Shown here: piece after piece, positions 25,494 through 34,371 of the stretch
Layout: every line of letters begins with the position of its first letter
Position numbering within the stretch: position 1 is the stretch's first letter
Assembly (NCBI RefSeq): GCF_017302315.1
Contig: NZ_JAFLDT010000030.1
Coordinates: 1 to 43,306 of the forward strand
From: Zoogloea sp.
Lineage (GTDB): Bacteria; Pseudomonadota; Gammaproteobacteria; Burkholderiales; Rhodocyclaceae
Direction: 5' to 3'
Length of the DNA: 43,306 nt
The notes under the pieces: generated by a model
Told to the model about the DNA's origin: nothing
Seen by the model: only the letters and a program-made list of their open reading frames with translations
Databases searched by the model: none
Translations under genes and position numbers: made by a program

Positions 25494-26015
25494 TCAGGCC
25501 TCGGCAACCAAGGGTGTGGAAGGGGGGGGTGGAAGCGTCCGCTGCGCCACGATACGGATCCAGACCAACCATACGATCAGCACGTCCAGCATGATTAGGG
25601 CCTGCCACAAATACAGGTGGGCAAACTCAAAGAAATCCTTGTCCCATCTTGCGAGATAAAACAGGGAGATGACTCGCAGGACGTTCACGGCCTGCACGGC
25701 CACACTGCCACCGAGTATGCCCAGCAGTTTGAGCTTCCACGGTGCGGGATAGGCAAGCATGGCGGCAAGCAGGATGATGCAGGCTTCGACGCCGTTGCAG
25801 CCTGCCTCCACAGAGACGCCTATACCGCTCCGTGTGTCCAACAGGATCTTGCCGTAAGACATGGCATTGGCGTCGAAGGCGCTCAGGAGAAAGGCGGTGA
25901 TCCTGGTGAGTAGCGAAGTCCAAGGGAGGACAAACCACTGCTGGGCCGGTGCGGTGAGCTCCAGCACCATCAGGACGGGCAGCAGAAGCATGAAGACGAG
26001 AAGGAAGCGGGTCAT
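25494..26015 (-). CDS. xrtH: Exosortase H (IPTLxxWG-CTERM-specific)
   Basis: A membrane transpeptidase of the exosortase/archaeosortase family that cleaves C-terminal sorting signals. 173 residues with about five hydrophobic segments. The catalytic triad of the family is present: Cys73 in EAGCNGVEA, Arg114 in NVLRVISLFY and His133 in FEFAHLYLWQA. The start ATG at 26015 (MTRFLLVFMLLLPV) gives a normal first membrane helix; the open frame continues upstream without conserved sequence. It is first gene of a three-gene unit with an associated membrane protein and an IPTL-CTERM substrate. Confidence 0.9.
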   Translation of the reverse strand: MTRFLLVFMLLLPVLMVLELTAPAQQWFVLPWTSLLTRITAFLLSAFDANAMSYGKILLDTRSGIGVSVEAGCNGVEACIILLAAMLAYPAPWKLKLLGILGGSVAVQAVNVLRVISLFYLARWDKDFFEFAHLYLWQALIMLDVLIVWLVWIRIVAQRTLPPPPSTPLVAEA

Positions 26016-26134
26016 TGCAAGCGCGGGTCCTGGGGGAAGGGCACGGAGAGTCTTCGCTCCTTGGTGCGGGAATCCGGAGAAGGATGCCCCAGCCTTGCCG
26101 CCCGCGCAAGGCTGGCCGCGTGCCACTGGGAGGC

Positions 26135-26173
26135 GCAAAACAAAAGGGCCAGCCCTTTACGGGTTGGCCCTTT
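26135..26173 (-). terminator. Terminator of the downstream tRNA-Asn copy
   Basis: Minus strand: AAAGGGCC (26173..26166) pairs with GGCCCTTT (26150..26143), with an inner stem around loop GTAAA, followed by TGTTTTG. It begins 9 bp after the tRNA CCA end. Confidence 0.85.
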
Positions 26174-26181
26174 GCTTGTCT

Positions 26182-26257
26182 TGGCTCCTCGACCTGGGCT
26201 CGAACCAGGGACCTACGGATTAACAGTCCGGCGCTCTACCGACTGAGCTATCGAGGA
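26182..26257 (-). tRNA. tRNA-Asn (GTT), copy 2
   Basis: A 76-nt cloverleaf on the minus strand: acceptor TCCTCGA/TCGAGGA, D-arm AGCTCAGTCGGTAGAGC, anticodon loop CTGTTAA with anticodon GTT, T-arm around GGTTCGAGCC, discriminator G and an encoded CCA. It is identical to the copy at 26600-26675. It has its own TTGACT-17-TATAAT promoter and terminator. Confidence 0.97.
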
Positions 26258-26269
26258 ATTGAGTCAAAT

Positions 26270-26298
26270 ATTATAGACATGGAGCCCCTTGCAGTCAA
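26270..26298 (-). promoter_or_regulatory. Sigma-70 promoter of tRNA-Asn copy 2
   Basis: Minus strand TTGACT (26298..26293), 17-bp spacer, TATAAT (26275..26270), near-perfect consensus. The start would fall 5-8 bp before the mature tRNA 5' end at 26257. Confidence 0.88.
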
Positions 26299-26550
26299 CA
26301 TCATTGGGGCGTTGTGCCGCGTCTCAAGCTTGCTGGCCTGGGGCCGGTTGATCGTCGTGTGTCGGTCGTAAAGATGGCGGGCGGCTGGTGCGCAGGGCTT
26401 GCCATTGCTTTCCCGCTGGCTTGAAGCCGCTGAAGCGCGTTCTGCCCCTCGTCTGTGGGTTCGTGTCTTGGAGGGGGGAATCCGGTATCGGGTGTGGCCG
26501 TCGTCTCGCGAGCGGCCATGGTGGACGGAGACGGTCTTACGGACGAGGGG

Positions 26551-26592
26551 AAAAAGCAAGAGGCCAACCCATAAAGGGGTGACCTCTTGCTT
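26551..26592 (-). terminator. Terminator of tRNA-Asn copy 1
   Basis: Minus strand AAGCAAGAGG (26592..26583) pairs with CCTCTTGCTT (26563..26554), followed by T5. The inner part (CCAACCC/GGGGT) is clearly related to the terminator after copy 2. Between this and the copy-2 promoter, about 250 bp hold no gene I can support. Confidence 0.88.
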
Positions 26593-26599
26593 GGATCTT

Positions 26600-26675
26600 T
26601 GGCTCCTCGACCTGGGCTCGAACCAGGGACCTACGGATTAACAGTCCGGCGCTCTACCGACTGAGCTATCGAGGA
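26600..26675 (-). tRNA. tRNA-Asn (GTT), copy 1
   Basis: A 76-nt tRNA including encoded CCA, identical in sequence to copy 2. Anticodon GTT, discriminator G73, acceptor TCCTCGA/TCGAGGA. It is preceded by a TTGACG-17-TAAAAT promoter with a GC-rich discriminator (GCGCGCC) as found at stringently controlled stable-RNA promoters. Confidence 0.97.
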
Positions 26676-26687
26676 ACAGAGGCGCGC

Positions 26688-26716
26688 ATTTTAGTTTCGA
26701 AGGTTGATGACGTCAA
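26688..26716 (-). promoter_or_regulatory. Sigma-70 promoter of tRNA-Asn copy 1
   Basis: Minus strand TTGACG (26716..26711), 17-bp spacer, TAAAAT (26693..26688), then GCGCGCC. The mature tRNA begins at 26675. Confidence 0.85.
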
Positions 26717-26766
26717 GGCTGGAAGCATGATTTTTTCAACATCAACCCGGAATGGCGCAGTGGCCG

Positions 26767-27975
26767 TCAGGCTTTGATCACGGCCGCAATGGCGTCGGCC
26801 ACGTAGTCGAGGTTCTTGGTGTTCAGTGCAGCCAGGCAGATGCGGCCGGTGCCGACGGCGTAGATACCGAACTCGTCCTTCATGCGCTCTACTTGGGCGG
26901 TGGTGAGGCCGGTGTAGGAGAACATGCCGCGCTGCTTGATCACGAAGGAGAAGTCCTGATCCACCTTGCGGGCTGCCAGTTGTTCGACCAGGCCGGTGCG
27001 CATGGCGCGGATGCGGTCACGCATGCCGGCCAGTTCGGTCTCCCACTCCTGGCGCAGGGCCGGGGTGGACAGCACGGCAGCCACAATCGCGCCACCGTGG
27101 ATCGGCGGGTTGGAATAGTTGGTGCGGATCACGCGCTTGAGCTGGGACAGCACGCGGGCGGACTCGTCCTTGCTTTGGGTGACGATGGACAGGGCGCCGA
27201 CGCGTTCGCCATAAAGCGAGAAGCTCTTGGAGAAGGAGCTGGACACGAAGAAGGACAGACCGGAGGCCGAGAACAGGTTCACCGCCACGGCGTCGGGTTC
27301 AATGCCGTCAGCGAAGCCCTGGTAGGCCATGTCGAGGAAGGGAATCAGGCCACGGTTGGCACAGGCCTTGACCACGTCGGCCCACTGGGCTTCGGTGAGG
27401 TCGGCGCCGGTGGGGTTGTGGCAACAGGCGTGCAGCACGATCACCGAACCGGCGGGCAGGGTGTTGAGCTTGGCGATCATCGCCTCGGCGTTGGCGCCGC
27501 GGGTTTCCGGGTTGTAGTAGGGGTAGGTGTCCACCGGGAAGCCGGCAGCCTCGAACAGGGCGCGGTGGTTTTCCCAGGAGGGGTCGGAGATGTAAACAGT
27601 GGCGTCCGGAACCACGCGCTTGATCAGGTCGCCGCCGATGCGCAGGGCACCGGTGCCGCCGAGGGCCTGGGCGGTGACGACGCGGCCGTCACGGATGATG
27701 GCGCTGTCGGCGCCGAACAGCAGGTTCTGCACAGCGTTGGCGTAGGCGACGGGGCCTTCGATGGGTTGGTAGCCACGGGGAGGGGCCGCTTCGAGGCGGG
27801 CCTTCTCGGCGGTCTTGACGGCGCCGAGCAGGGGGATCTTGCCGTTGTCGTCGAAGTAAACGCCAACGCCGAGGTTGACCTTGGTGCTGCGGGTATCCGC
27901 GTTGAAGGCTTCATTCAGGCCGAGAATCGGATCGCGGGGGGCCATTTCCACCGCAGCAAAGATCGAAGAGCTCAT
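26767..27975 (-). CDS. tyrB: Aromatic-amino-acid/aspartate aminotransferase (class I)
   Basis: A PLP aminotransferase of the AspC/TyrB subfamily, 402 residues. The PLP lysine is Lys250 in [18 protein letters not shown]; other marks are [13 protein letters not shown] (about 182-194), DMAYQGF (about 215-221) and the domain-closing segment [10 protein letters not shown]. Class Ia enzymes of this length interconvert aspartate, tyrosine and phenylalanine with their oxoacids. Whether AspC or TyrB is the better name is uncertain; betaproteobacterial annotations usually use aromatic aminotransferase. It is divergent from uvrB across 119 bp and ends 50 bp from the tRNA-Asn copy 1 promoter. Confidence 0.92.
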   Translation of the reverse strand: MSSSIFAAVEMAPRDPILGLNEAFNADTRSTKVNLGVGVYFDDNGKIPLLGAVKTAEKARLEAAPPRGYQPIEGPVAYANAVQNLLFGADSAIIRDGRVVTAQALGGTGALRIGGDLIKRVVPDATVYISDPSWENHRALFEAAGFPVDTYPYYNPETRGANAEAMIAKLNTLPAGSVIVLHACCHNPTGADLTEAQWADVVKACANRGLIPFLDMAYQGFADGIEPDAVAVNLFSASGLSFFVSSSFSKSFSLYGERVGALSIVTQSKDESARVLSQLKRVIRTNYSNPPIHGGAIVAAVLSTPALRQEWETELAGMRDRIRAMRTGLVEQLAARKVDQDFSFVIKQRGMFSYTGLTTAQVERMKDEFGIYAVGTGRICLAALNTKNLDYVADAIAAVIKA

Positions 27976-28094
27976 GGGGTCTCCAAAAGGGGCGAAGGGT
28001 GCGGGGCGCTTTATGCTTGCCGCTGGGCGATAATGCGGGGTTGCCCGAAACTGGGTCCGGACTTCACCGACTGACTGGAATTCGAAATTTTATC

Positions 28095-30173
28095 ATGGCC
28101 GATCAATCCGACAGCGGGCGCGTAGTGCTTTTCGACGGGAGCCCGTTCCGGCTCCATCAGCCGTTTCAGCCCGGCGGCGACCAGCCTGAGGCGATCCGCA
28201 AGCTGGTGGAGGGCATCGACGACGGTCTGATGTTCCAGACCCTGCTGGGCGTGACCGGCTCCGGCAAGACCTACACCATGGCCAACGTGATTGCCCGCTG
28301 CGGGCGTCCGGCCCTGGTGCTGGCCCATAACAAGACCCTGGCCGCACAGCTGTATTCCGAGTTCCGGGAGTTCTTTCCAGAGAACGCGGTGGAGTACTTC
28401 GTCAGCTACTACGATTACTATCAGCCGGAGGCCTACGTGCCGTCCCGCGATCTGTTCATCGAGAAGGATTCGGCGATCAACGAGCACATCGAGCAGATGC
28501 GCCTGTCGGCCACCAAGAGCCTGATGGAGCGGCGCGACGTGGTGATCGTGGCCTCGGTATCGTGCATCTACGGTATCGGTGATCCGGGCGACTATCACAG
28601 CATGGTCCTGCATCTGCGGGAGGGCGAGAGGCTTGTCCATCGGGAGCTGGTGCAGCGCCTGGTGGCGATGCAGTACACCCGCGCCGATGTGGATTTCAAG
28701 CGCGGCACCTTCCGCGTGCGGGGTGACGTGATCGACATCTTTCCCGCAGAAAGCGCTGAGCACGCCCTGCGGGTGGAGATGTTCGACGATGAGATCGAGC
28801 ACCTGACCCTGTTTGACCCCCTTACCGGCCATCTCAAGCAGAAGCTCGCCCGCTTCACCGTCTACCCGTCCAGCCATTACGTCACGCCCCGGGCGACGGT
28901 GTTGCGTGCCGTCGAAGCCATCAAGGATGAGTTGCGCCTGCGTATCGAGACCTTCCAGAAGGCTGGCAAGCTGGTGGAGGCCCAGCGCATCGAGCAGCGC
29001 ACCCGCTTCGACCTGGAGATGCTCAACGAGCTGGGCTTCTGCAAGGGTATCGAAAACTATTCCCGCCACATGTCAGGGCGGAATGCCGGCGATGCACCAC
29101 CGACCCTGATCGATTACCTGCCCAAGGACGGGCTGATGTTCATCGACGAGTCCCACGTGTCCATCGGGCAGGTGGGGGCGATGTACAAAGGTGACCGCTC
29201 GCGCAAGGAAAATCTGGTGGAGTACGGCTTTCGTCTGCCTTCGGCCCTGGATAACCGGCCCCTCAAGTTCGAGGAGTTCGAGCGCTTGCTGCCCCAGACC
29301 GTGTTTGTCTCCGCGACACCGGCCGCCTACGAGAAGGCGCACCAAGGGCAGGTGGTGGAGCAGGTGGTACGCCCGACCGGTCTGGTGGATCCGATCATCG
29401 TCGTGAAGCCAGCCACTACCCAGGTCGACGATCTGCTGGGTGAGATCAAGCTGCGTCTGGCGGTCCAGGAGCGGATCCTGGTGACAGTGCTGACCAAGCG
29501 CCTGGCCGAGGATTTGACCGAGTACTTGGCCGAGAACGGAATCCGGGTGCGCTACCTGCATTCGGATATCGATACCGTTGAACGGGTGGAGATCATCCGG
29601 GATCTGCGCCTGGGCGAGTTTGACGTGCTGGTGGGTATCAATCTCTTACGCGAGGGGCTGGATATTCCTGAGGTGTCCCTGGTGGCCATCCTGGATGCGG
29701 ACAAGGAGGGCTTCCTGCGTTCGGAGCGCTCCCTGATTCAGACCATCGGCCGTGCGGCGCGACATCTGCATGGCACGGCGATTCTTTACGCCGACCGTAT
29801 CACCGATTCGATGAAGGCGGCCATGGGCGAAACGGAGCGCCGTCGCGAAAAGCAGCTCGCCTTCAATGCGGCTAACGGAATTACACCCAAGTCCGTGACA
29901 AAACGCATAAAGGACATCATCGATGGTGTCTATGATGCAAATTCAGGGGATGCTGTCGTCAAGGCCGACGAGGCCCGTGCCCAGTACGAGGTGCTGGACG
30001 AGAAGGCGCTGGCCAAGACCATCCGTCAGCTCGAGAAGGAAATGCAGGAGCACGCTCGCAACTTGGAGTTTGAAAAGGCCGCCTCCGCGCGCGACAGGCT
30101 TTTCCGCCTGCGTCAGCAGGCGTTTGGAGCAGATGGGCATGATGCATCCGCGTCACCCGATGTCACTGACTGA
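28095..30173 (+). CDS. uvrB: Excinuclease ABC subunit B
   Basis: The damage-verifying helicase-like subunit of nucleotide excision repair. 692 residues from ATG 28095 ([10 protein letters not shown]); the frame is open upstream but not conserved. Walker A GVTGSGKT is at 52-59, the beta-hairpin [12 protein letters not shown] is near 105-116, and the DESH box reads [12 protein letters not shown]. The C-terminal helicase half shows TIGRAARH, and a UVR coiled-coil motif ([20 protein letters not shown]) lies near 650-670. No LexA-type operator is obvious in the 119-bp upstream gap. Confidence 0.98.
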   Translation: MADQSDSGRVVLFDGSPFRLHQPFQPGGDQPEAIRKLVEGIDDGLMFQTLLGVTGSGKTYTMANVIARCGRPALVLAHNKTLAAQLYSEFREFFPENAVEYFVSYYDYYQPEAYVPSRDLFIEKDSAINEHIEQMRLSATKSLMERRDVVIVASVSCIYGIGDPGDYHSMVLHLREGERLVHRELVQRLVAMQYTRADVDFKRGTFRVRGDVIDIFPAESAEHALRVEMFDDEIEHLTLFDPLTGHLKQKLARFTVYPSSHYVTPRATVLRAVEAIKDELRLRIETFQKAGKLVEAQRIEQRTRFDLEMLNELGFCKGIENYSRHMSGRNAGDAPPTLIDYLPKDGLMFIDESHVSIGQVGAMYKGDRSRKENLVEYGFRLPSALDNRPLKFEEFERLLPQTVFVSATPAAYEKAHQGQVVEQVVRPTGLVDPIIVVKPATTQVDDLLGEIKLRLAVQERILVTVLTKRLAEDLTEYLAENGIRVRYLHSDIDTVERVEIIRDLRLGEFDVLVGINLLREGLDIPEVSLVAILDADKEGFLRSERSLIQTIGRAARHLHGTAILYADRITDSMKAAMGETERRREKQLAFNAANGITPKSVTKRIKDIIDGVYDANSGDAVVKADEARAQYEVLDEKALAKTIRQLEKEMQEHARNLEFEKAASARDRLFRLRQQAFGADGHDASASPDVTD

Positions 30174-30254
30174 AAGAATCTGAAGAAATTGGTCCTTGAG
30201 CTTGTACGTTCCGCCCGCCGGCTGCTTAAATTACCGGTAGGAGGGACACCCATA

Positions 30255-30746
30255 ATGAAAATACTGTTCGTGTGCACCGGCAATATCTGCCGGTCACCCA
30301 CGGCTGAGGGCGTGGCGCGCCGCTGGCTGGCCATGTCGGGCCTGGAGGAGGTGGTTGGTGTTGATTCAGCCGGCACCCAGGGCTACCACACCGGGGAGGC
30401 ACCGGATCCCCGGGCGCAGACGGCTGCGCTCAGGCGGGGTTATGACCTGTCGCGGCTGCGGGCGCGCAAGGTTCAGCCCAAGGATTACGCCGATTTTGAC
30501 CTGCTATTGGCCATGGACCGGGACCATTTCAACTACCTGCGGGACCGGGCTCCCGATGGCTGCAAGCACAAGGTGCGGATGTTCATGAGTTTTGCCCGCC
30601 GGTTTCGCCGCGACGATGTGCCCGATCCCTACTATGGCGGGGCTACGGGTTTTGATGCGGTCCTCGACCTGTGCGAGGATGCGGTGCAGGGGCTGATCGA
30701 GGACATCCTTCCGGAGGTGAATCGGAGGCGCCAGTCGGTGAGCTGA
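30255..30746 (+). CDS. Low-molecular-weight protein-tyrosine phosphatase
   Basis: A 163-residue cytoplasmic phosphatase. The P-loop C-x5-R is VCTGNICRSPTAEG with Cys7 and Arg13; the general-acid loop is DPYYGG (Asp124). ATG 30255 is preceded by AGGAGG, and a weak promoter (TTGTAC-18-TTAAAT, 30202-30231) lies upstream. Bacterial members dephosphorylate tyrosine kinases of exopolysaccharide export, but no such cluster is here, so the substrate is unknown. It follows uvrB by 81 bp and ends at a bidirectional terminator facing rne. Confidence 0.95.
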   Translation: MKILFVCTGNICRSPTAEGVARRWLAMSGLEEVVGVDSAGTQGYHTGEAPDPRAQTAALRRGYDLSRLRARKVQPKDYADFDLLLAMDRDHFNYLRDRAPDGCKHKVRMFMSFARRFRRDDVPDPYYGGATGFDAVLDLCEDAVQGLIEDILPEVNRRRQSVS

Positions 30747-30782
30747 TGGATCGGGTTTGCCCTCGTGGGGCAGAATCAATGC

Positions 30783-30812
30783 AAAAGGCCAGTCCCGCGG
30801 GACTGGCCTTTT
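30783..30812. terminator. Bidirectional intrinsic terminator between the phosphatase gene and rne
   Basis: AAAAGGCCAGTCCC-GC-GGGACTGGCCTTTT, a perfect 14-bp stem with A/T tracts on both sides. Confidence 0.95.
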
Positions 30813-30829
30813 ACTTGTCGTGCTGTTGC

Positions 30830-33826
30830 TTACTTTTGGGTTTCCACCTGGACCAGGGCTTCCTCTACAACCGGTGCGGCACTGCGGGTGCGACGACGGC
30901 CAAGGGGTTGGGATGGCTCTGCAGGAATCGCCGCCTGGGCAGCGATTACAGACTCGGCCCGGGTCTCGATCATCACCAGCCCGCTGGCTTGCAGGTCAGG
31001 CAGTGTGATGGGGGCGGACGCGGCCTTGGTGGCGACCTCGATGCTCCTTGATGCGTCGGGCTCGGCCTGGGCTGCCGGAGCGGATGCTTCCACCGGGGCC
31101 TCGGCGGCGACGGGCTCAGTCGGCGTCGCCTCGACAACTTCCACGGTGGGGGGCGCCACTTCGACCGGGGCCGCGATGCTTTCCTCGACGACACTTGCCG
31201 TGACAGGCGCTTCAACTGCCGGCTCGATGACGGGCTGAAGGCTGGCGGCCACGGCCTGCTCAATGAGGTCAAGGTCGGCGGTCTGCACTGCGGCAGGGGC
31301 CGCCTGGGCGACTTCCGGGACGGCTGCAGCCACCTGAGTCGGCACAGCTACAGCCGGTGCGGCTTCGGGTGTCGATTCGCTTGCTGCCGGTTCCGCCACT
31401 GCGGCAAGCACGGGTGCTTCCGCCGGTGCAGACTCGGCTACCGGTTCGGGAGCCGGAACCGGAGCAGCGGCTTCGGTGGCGACAGCGACCACCTCGGCAG
31501 CCGTGCTGGCTGCGGCTTCTGCGGCCTGAGCCTGCTCGCCCATCTCCAGCTCGCCCTGGGCGGCGGCTTCGGTGCTGCCGGTCTCGTCATTGCGACGTCC
31601 GCCACGACGACCACGACGGCTGCGGCGACTGCGCTCGGCACCCGCTTCGCCTTCGACGGGAGGCACCGCTTCCGGGGGGGTGATGGCTGCAGCGACGGCA
31701 ACGGCGCTCAGTTGCTCGGTGGCCACGAGGGCTTCGGTCTCGACCGGCTTGGGGGTCTGGGCGTTGCGGTTACGGCCGCGTTCACCGCGTTCGCTCCGCT
31801 CGCCGCGTTCCGCCTTGTCACCGCGTTCGGCACGCTCCGTGCGCTCGCCGTTGCGGCCTTCCCGCTCCTGGCGCTCGCCACGTTGACGCTGGGGCTTTTC
31901 GCGGGCCTCAGTCTGGGCTTCGGGGGCATTGCGATTGCCATTGTCCCGGGCTTCACGGTTGTCGCTGCGTTCGCCGCGTTCTTCACGCTGGCCGTCACGG
32001 CGACCGCGACCTTCACGGCCCTCACGACCTTCACGACGCCCGCGTTCGTTGCGCGGACGGGATTCGCGACGGGGTGTTTCCGGCTGGACGACGACCGGGG
32101 CGGGTTCGGGCTGCTTCTCGCCCCGGAAGAAGGCGAAGATGCGTGCCAGCAGGCCGGGCTGGCTTTCCGGTACGGGCGCGGGGGCCGGTGCAGCCTTCGC
32201 TTCCACGATGGGGGCGGGCTGATCCGGCGTGATGCCCTTGACCGCGGCTTCCTGGCGCACCGGGCGATCAGTGCTGGCCGAGGGCGGGGAGTAGGATTCG
32301 TCGGCCGGCTTGGTGGCCATGCGGTAGCTCGGCAGGACGCTGTCTTCCTGGTTGAGCTGGTCGTGGCGCAGGCGGACGATCTCGTGCTGGGGCGTCTCGA
32401 GGTGGCGGTTGGGGATCAGCACCAGGCCGACCTTGTGGCGCACTTCGATCTTGGCGATGTCGTCGCGCTTCTCGTTGAGCAGGAAGGTGGCGACGTCCAC
32501 CGGGACCTGGCAGTGCAGGGCACCGGTGTTGTCCTTCATCGCCTCTTCTTCGAGGATGCGCAGGATGTGCAGGGCCGAGGATTCGGTGCTGCGGATATGG
32601 CCGGTGCCGTTGCAGCGCGGGCAGGGGATGTAGCTGGTCTCGGCCAGGGCCGGGCGAAGGCGCTGGCGGGACAGTTCGAGCAGGCCGAAGCGGCTGATCT
32701 TGCCTGTCTGGACGCGGGCGCGGTCGTAGCGCAGGGCGTCACGCAGGCGGTTCTCGACCTCGCGCTGGTTCTTCTGGGACTCCATGTCGATGAAGTCGAT
32801 GACGATCAGACCGCCCAGGTCGCGCAGGCGTAGCTGACGGGCCACCTCGTCGGCGGCTTCGCAGTTGGTCTTGAAGGCGGTTTCCTCGATGTCTGCACCA
32901 CGGGTGGCGCGACCGGAGTTCACGTCCACGGAGACCAGGGCTTCGGTGTGGTCGATCACGATGGCGCCGCCAGAGGGCAGGCTGACCTGGCGCGAGTAGG
33001 CCGACTCGATCTGATGCTCGATCTGGAAACGCGAGAACAATGGCACGTCGTCGTGGTAACGCTTCACGCGGTTCACGTTCTGCGGCATCACGTGGGCCAT
33101 GAACTGGCGGGCCTGCTCGTACACGTCGTCGGTGTCGATCAGGATCTCGCCGATGTCGGGCTGGAAGTAGTCGCGGATGGCACGGATGACCAGGCTGCCT
33201 TCCTGGTAGATCAGGAAGGCGCCGTCCTGGGACTGGGCGGCACCGTCAATGGCGCGCCACAGTTGCAGGAGGTAGTTCAAGTCCCATTGCAGTTCTTCGG
33301 CGTTGCGGCCGATGGCGGCGGTACGGGCGATCAGGCTCATGCCACCGGGTACTTCGAGCTGGTCCATGACGTCACGCAGTTCGGCGCGCTCGTCACCCTC
33401 GACGCGACGGGATACACCGCCGCCGCGGGGGTTGTTGGGCATCAGCACCAAGTAACGGCCGGCCAGGGAAACGAAGGTAGTAAGGGCTGCACCCTTGTTA
33501 CCCCGTTCGTCCTTCTCGACCTGGACGATCAGCTCCTGGCCTTCCTTGAGGGCTTCCTTGATGGAGGCACGGCTGGCTTCCACGCCAGGCTGAAAGTAGG
33601 AGCGGGAGATTTCCTTGAACGGCAGGAAGCCGTGGCGCTCGGCGCCATAGTCGACAAACGCGGCTTCGAGGCTGGGCTCAATGCGCGTAATGACGGCTTT
33701 GTAGATGTTGCTTTTGCGTTGTTCCTTGGCGGCCGATTCAATGTCGAGGTCAATCAGCTTCTGACCGTCGACAATGGCAACGCGGAGTTCCTCGGCTTGC
33801 GTCGCGTTGAAGAGCATGCGCTTCAT
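30830..33826 (-). CDS. rne: Ribonuclease E
   Basis: The endonuclease and scaffold of the RNA degradosome. 998 residues from ATG 33826 (MKRMLFNATQAEEL), the conserved start; the frame extends 8 codons further up but MPRGRRRR is not conserved. The catalytic half (1-510) contains an S1 domain (about 35-120), the DNase-I-like site with Asp301 (VSVDVNSGRATRG) and Asp344 (IVIDFIDME), and the Zn-link CPRCNGTG (Cys402, Cys405). The C-terminal half is disordered: an Arg/Glu/Gly-rich block about 580-720 (repeats such as GREGREGRGRRDG and ERGDKAERGERSERG), a second basic block RSRRSRRGRRGGRRN, then an acidic Ala/Pro/Val-rich stretch of about 220 residues. It ends in GRRRTRSAAP plus a short acidic tail. 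It is divergent from rluC, as in many proteobacteria. Confidence 0.97.
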   Translation of the reverse strand: MKRMLFNATQAEELRVAIVDGQKLIDLDIESAAKEQRKSNIYKAVITRIEPSLEAAFVDYGAERHGFLPFKEISRSYFQPGVEASRASIKEALKEGQELIVQVEKDERGNKGAALTTFVSLAGRYLVLMPNNPRGGGVSRRVEGDERAELRDVMDQLEVPGGMSLIARTAAIGRNAEELQWDLNYLLQLWRAIDGAAQSQDGAFLIYQEGSLVIRAIRDYFQPDIGEILIDTDDVYEQARQFMAHVMPQNVNRVKRYHDDVPLFSRFQIEHQIESAYSRQVSLPSGGAIVIDHTEALVSVDVNSGRATRGADIEETAFKTNCEAADEVARQLRLRDLGGLIVIDFIDMESQKNQREVENRLRDALRYDRARVQTGKISRFGLLELSRQRLRPALAETSYIPCPRCNGTGHIRSTESSALHILRILEEEAMKDNTGALHCQVPVDVATFLLNEKRDDIAKIEVRHKVGLVLIPNRHLETPQHEIVRLRHDQLNQEDSVLPSYRMATKPADESYSPPSASTDRPVRQEAAVKGITPDQPAPIVEAKAAPAPAPVPESQPGLLARIFAFFRGEKQPEPAPVVVQPETPRRESRPRNERGRREGREGREGRGRRDGQREERGERSDNREARDNGNRNAPEAQTEAREKPQRQRGERQEREGRNGERTERAERGDKAERGERSERGERGRNRNAQTPKPVETEALVATEQLSAVAVAAAITPPEAVPPVEGEAGAERSRRSRRGRRGGRRNDETGSTEAAAQGELEMGEQAQAAEAAASTAAEVVAVATEAAAPVPAPEPVAESAPAEAPVLAAVAEPAASESTPEAAPAVAVPTQVAAAVPEVAQAAPAAVQTADLDLIEQAVAASLQPVIEPAVEAPVTASVVEESIAAPVEVAPPTVEVVEATPTEPVAAEAPVEASAPAAQAEPDASRSIEVATKAASAPITLPDLQASGLVMIETRAESVIAAQAAIPAEPSQPLGRRRTRSAAPVVEEALVQVETQK

Positions 33827-34371
33827 TCGTCTTCTTCTCCCGCGCGGCACACGGGCAGGACGAAGCGCGCCACCCGCTTAACTGCGGTGACTTAGTTTGG
33901 CGTTTTCGCGACTATCCTTCATCGGGGGGAAACAAACTAAAGTGGGTGGCGGGATTCGTCTTTTGCACCCTGAACCGCGATATACGCTAGGGGGCTGCGA
34001 AGTGCCGGCTGCGTCGCCTGGTCTCGCCATTCCGGGACGGAGCGTACTCACGGGTACGACGGCGTCTCTCGTTGCGACCTCGGGCCTGCTTGCCTGGTGT
34101 GCTTCGCGGCTCCCGGTTTCAGGGCCGTCAATCTGCGTGTGCGCCTGCGCGCAATTGGTACAAGTTTATTGTCGAATACAGTACCATCGCCCTCTTTTTG
34201 TCCGGCGATGGACCTTCCTGTGATTTTCTCGGGAGCGGTGATGGCGCTGGATAGCCAGGCGTTGAGTCGCTCTGGGACGACGCGGACCGGTGTTGAAATC
34301 TGACAACACAGCTACAGGTGAGCGCGACGCATCAGGACCGAAAAAACCGTTAATTAGTATATTTCAAAAAG
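33827..34371. promoter_or_regulatory. rne-rluC divergent intergenic region (545 bp)
   Basis: No gene seen. In E. coli the long rne 5' leader mediates autoregulation by RNase E, and a long leader is plausible here. Visible elements: a plus-strand promoter candidate TTGGTA-16-TACAGT (34155-34182); immediately after it a perfect inverted repeat CCATCGCC-N12-GGCGATGG (34184-34211); and an AT-rich patch TTAATTAGTATATTTC just before rluC. No strong Shine-Dalgarno precedes rluC. Confidence 0.5.

Noticed and set aside
26182-26675. Attachment site or genomic island at the tRNA-Asn pair
   Set aside because: Both tRNAs are complete, with no integrase gene or other repeated att-like fragment nearby.
27976-28094. 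LexA/SOS box upstream of uvrB
   Set aside because: No CTG-N10-CAG element could be found in the 119-bp gap.
31712-33895. Long plus-strand ORFs (373 and 315 codons) opposite rne
   Set aside because: Repetitive antisense translations of the rne repeats and catalytic region.
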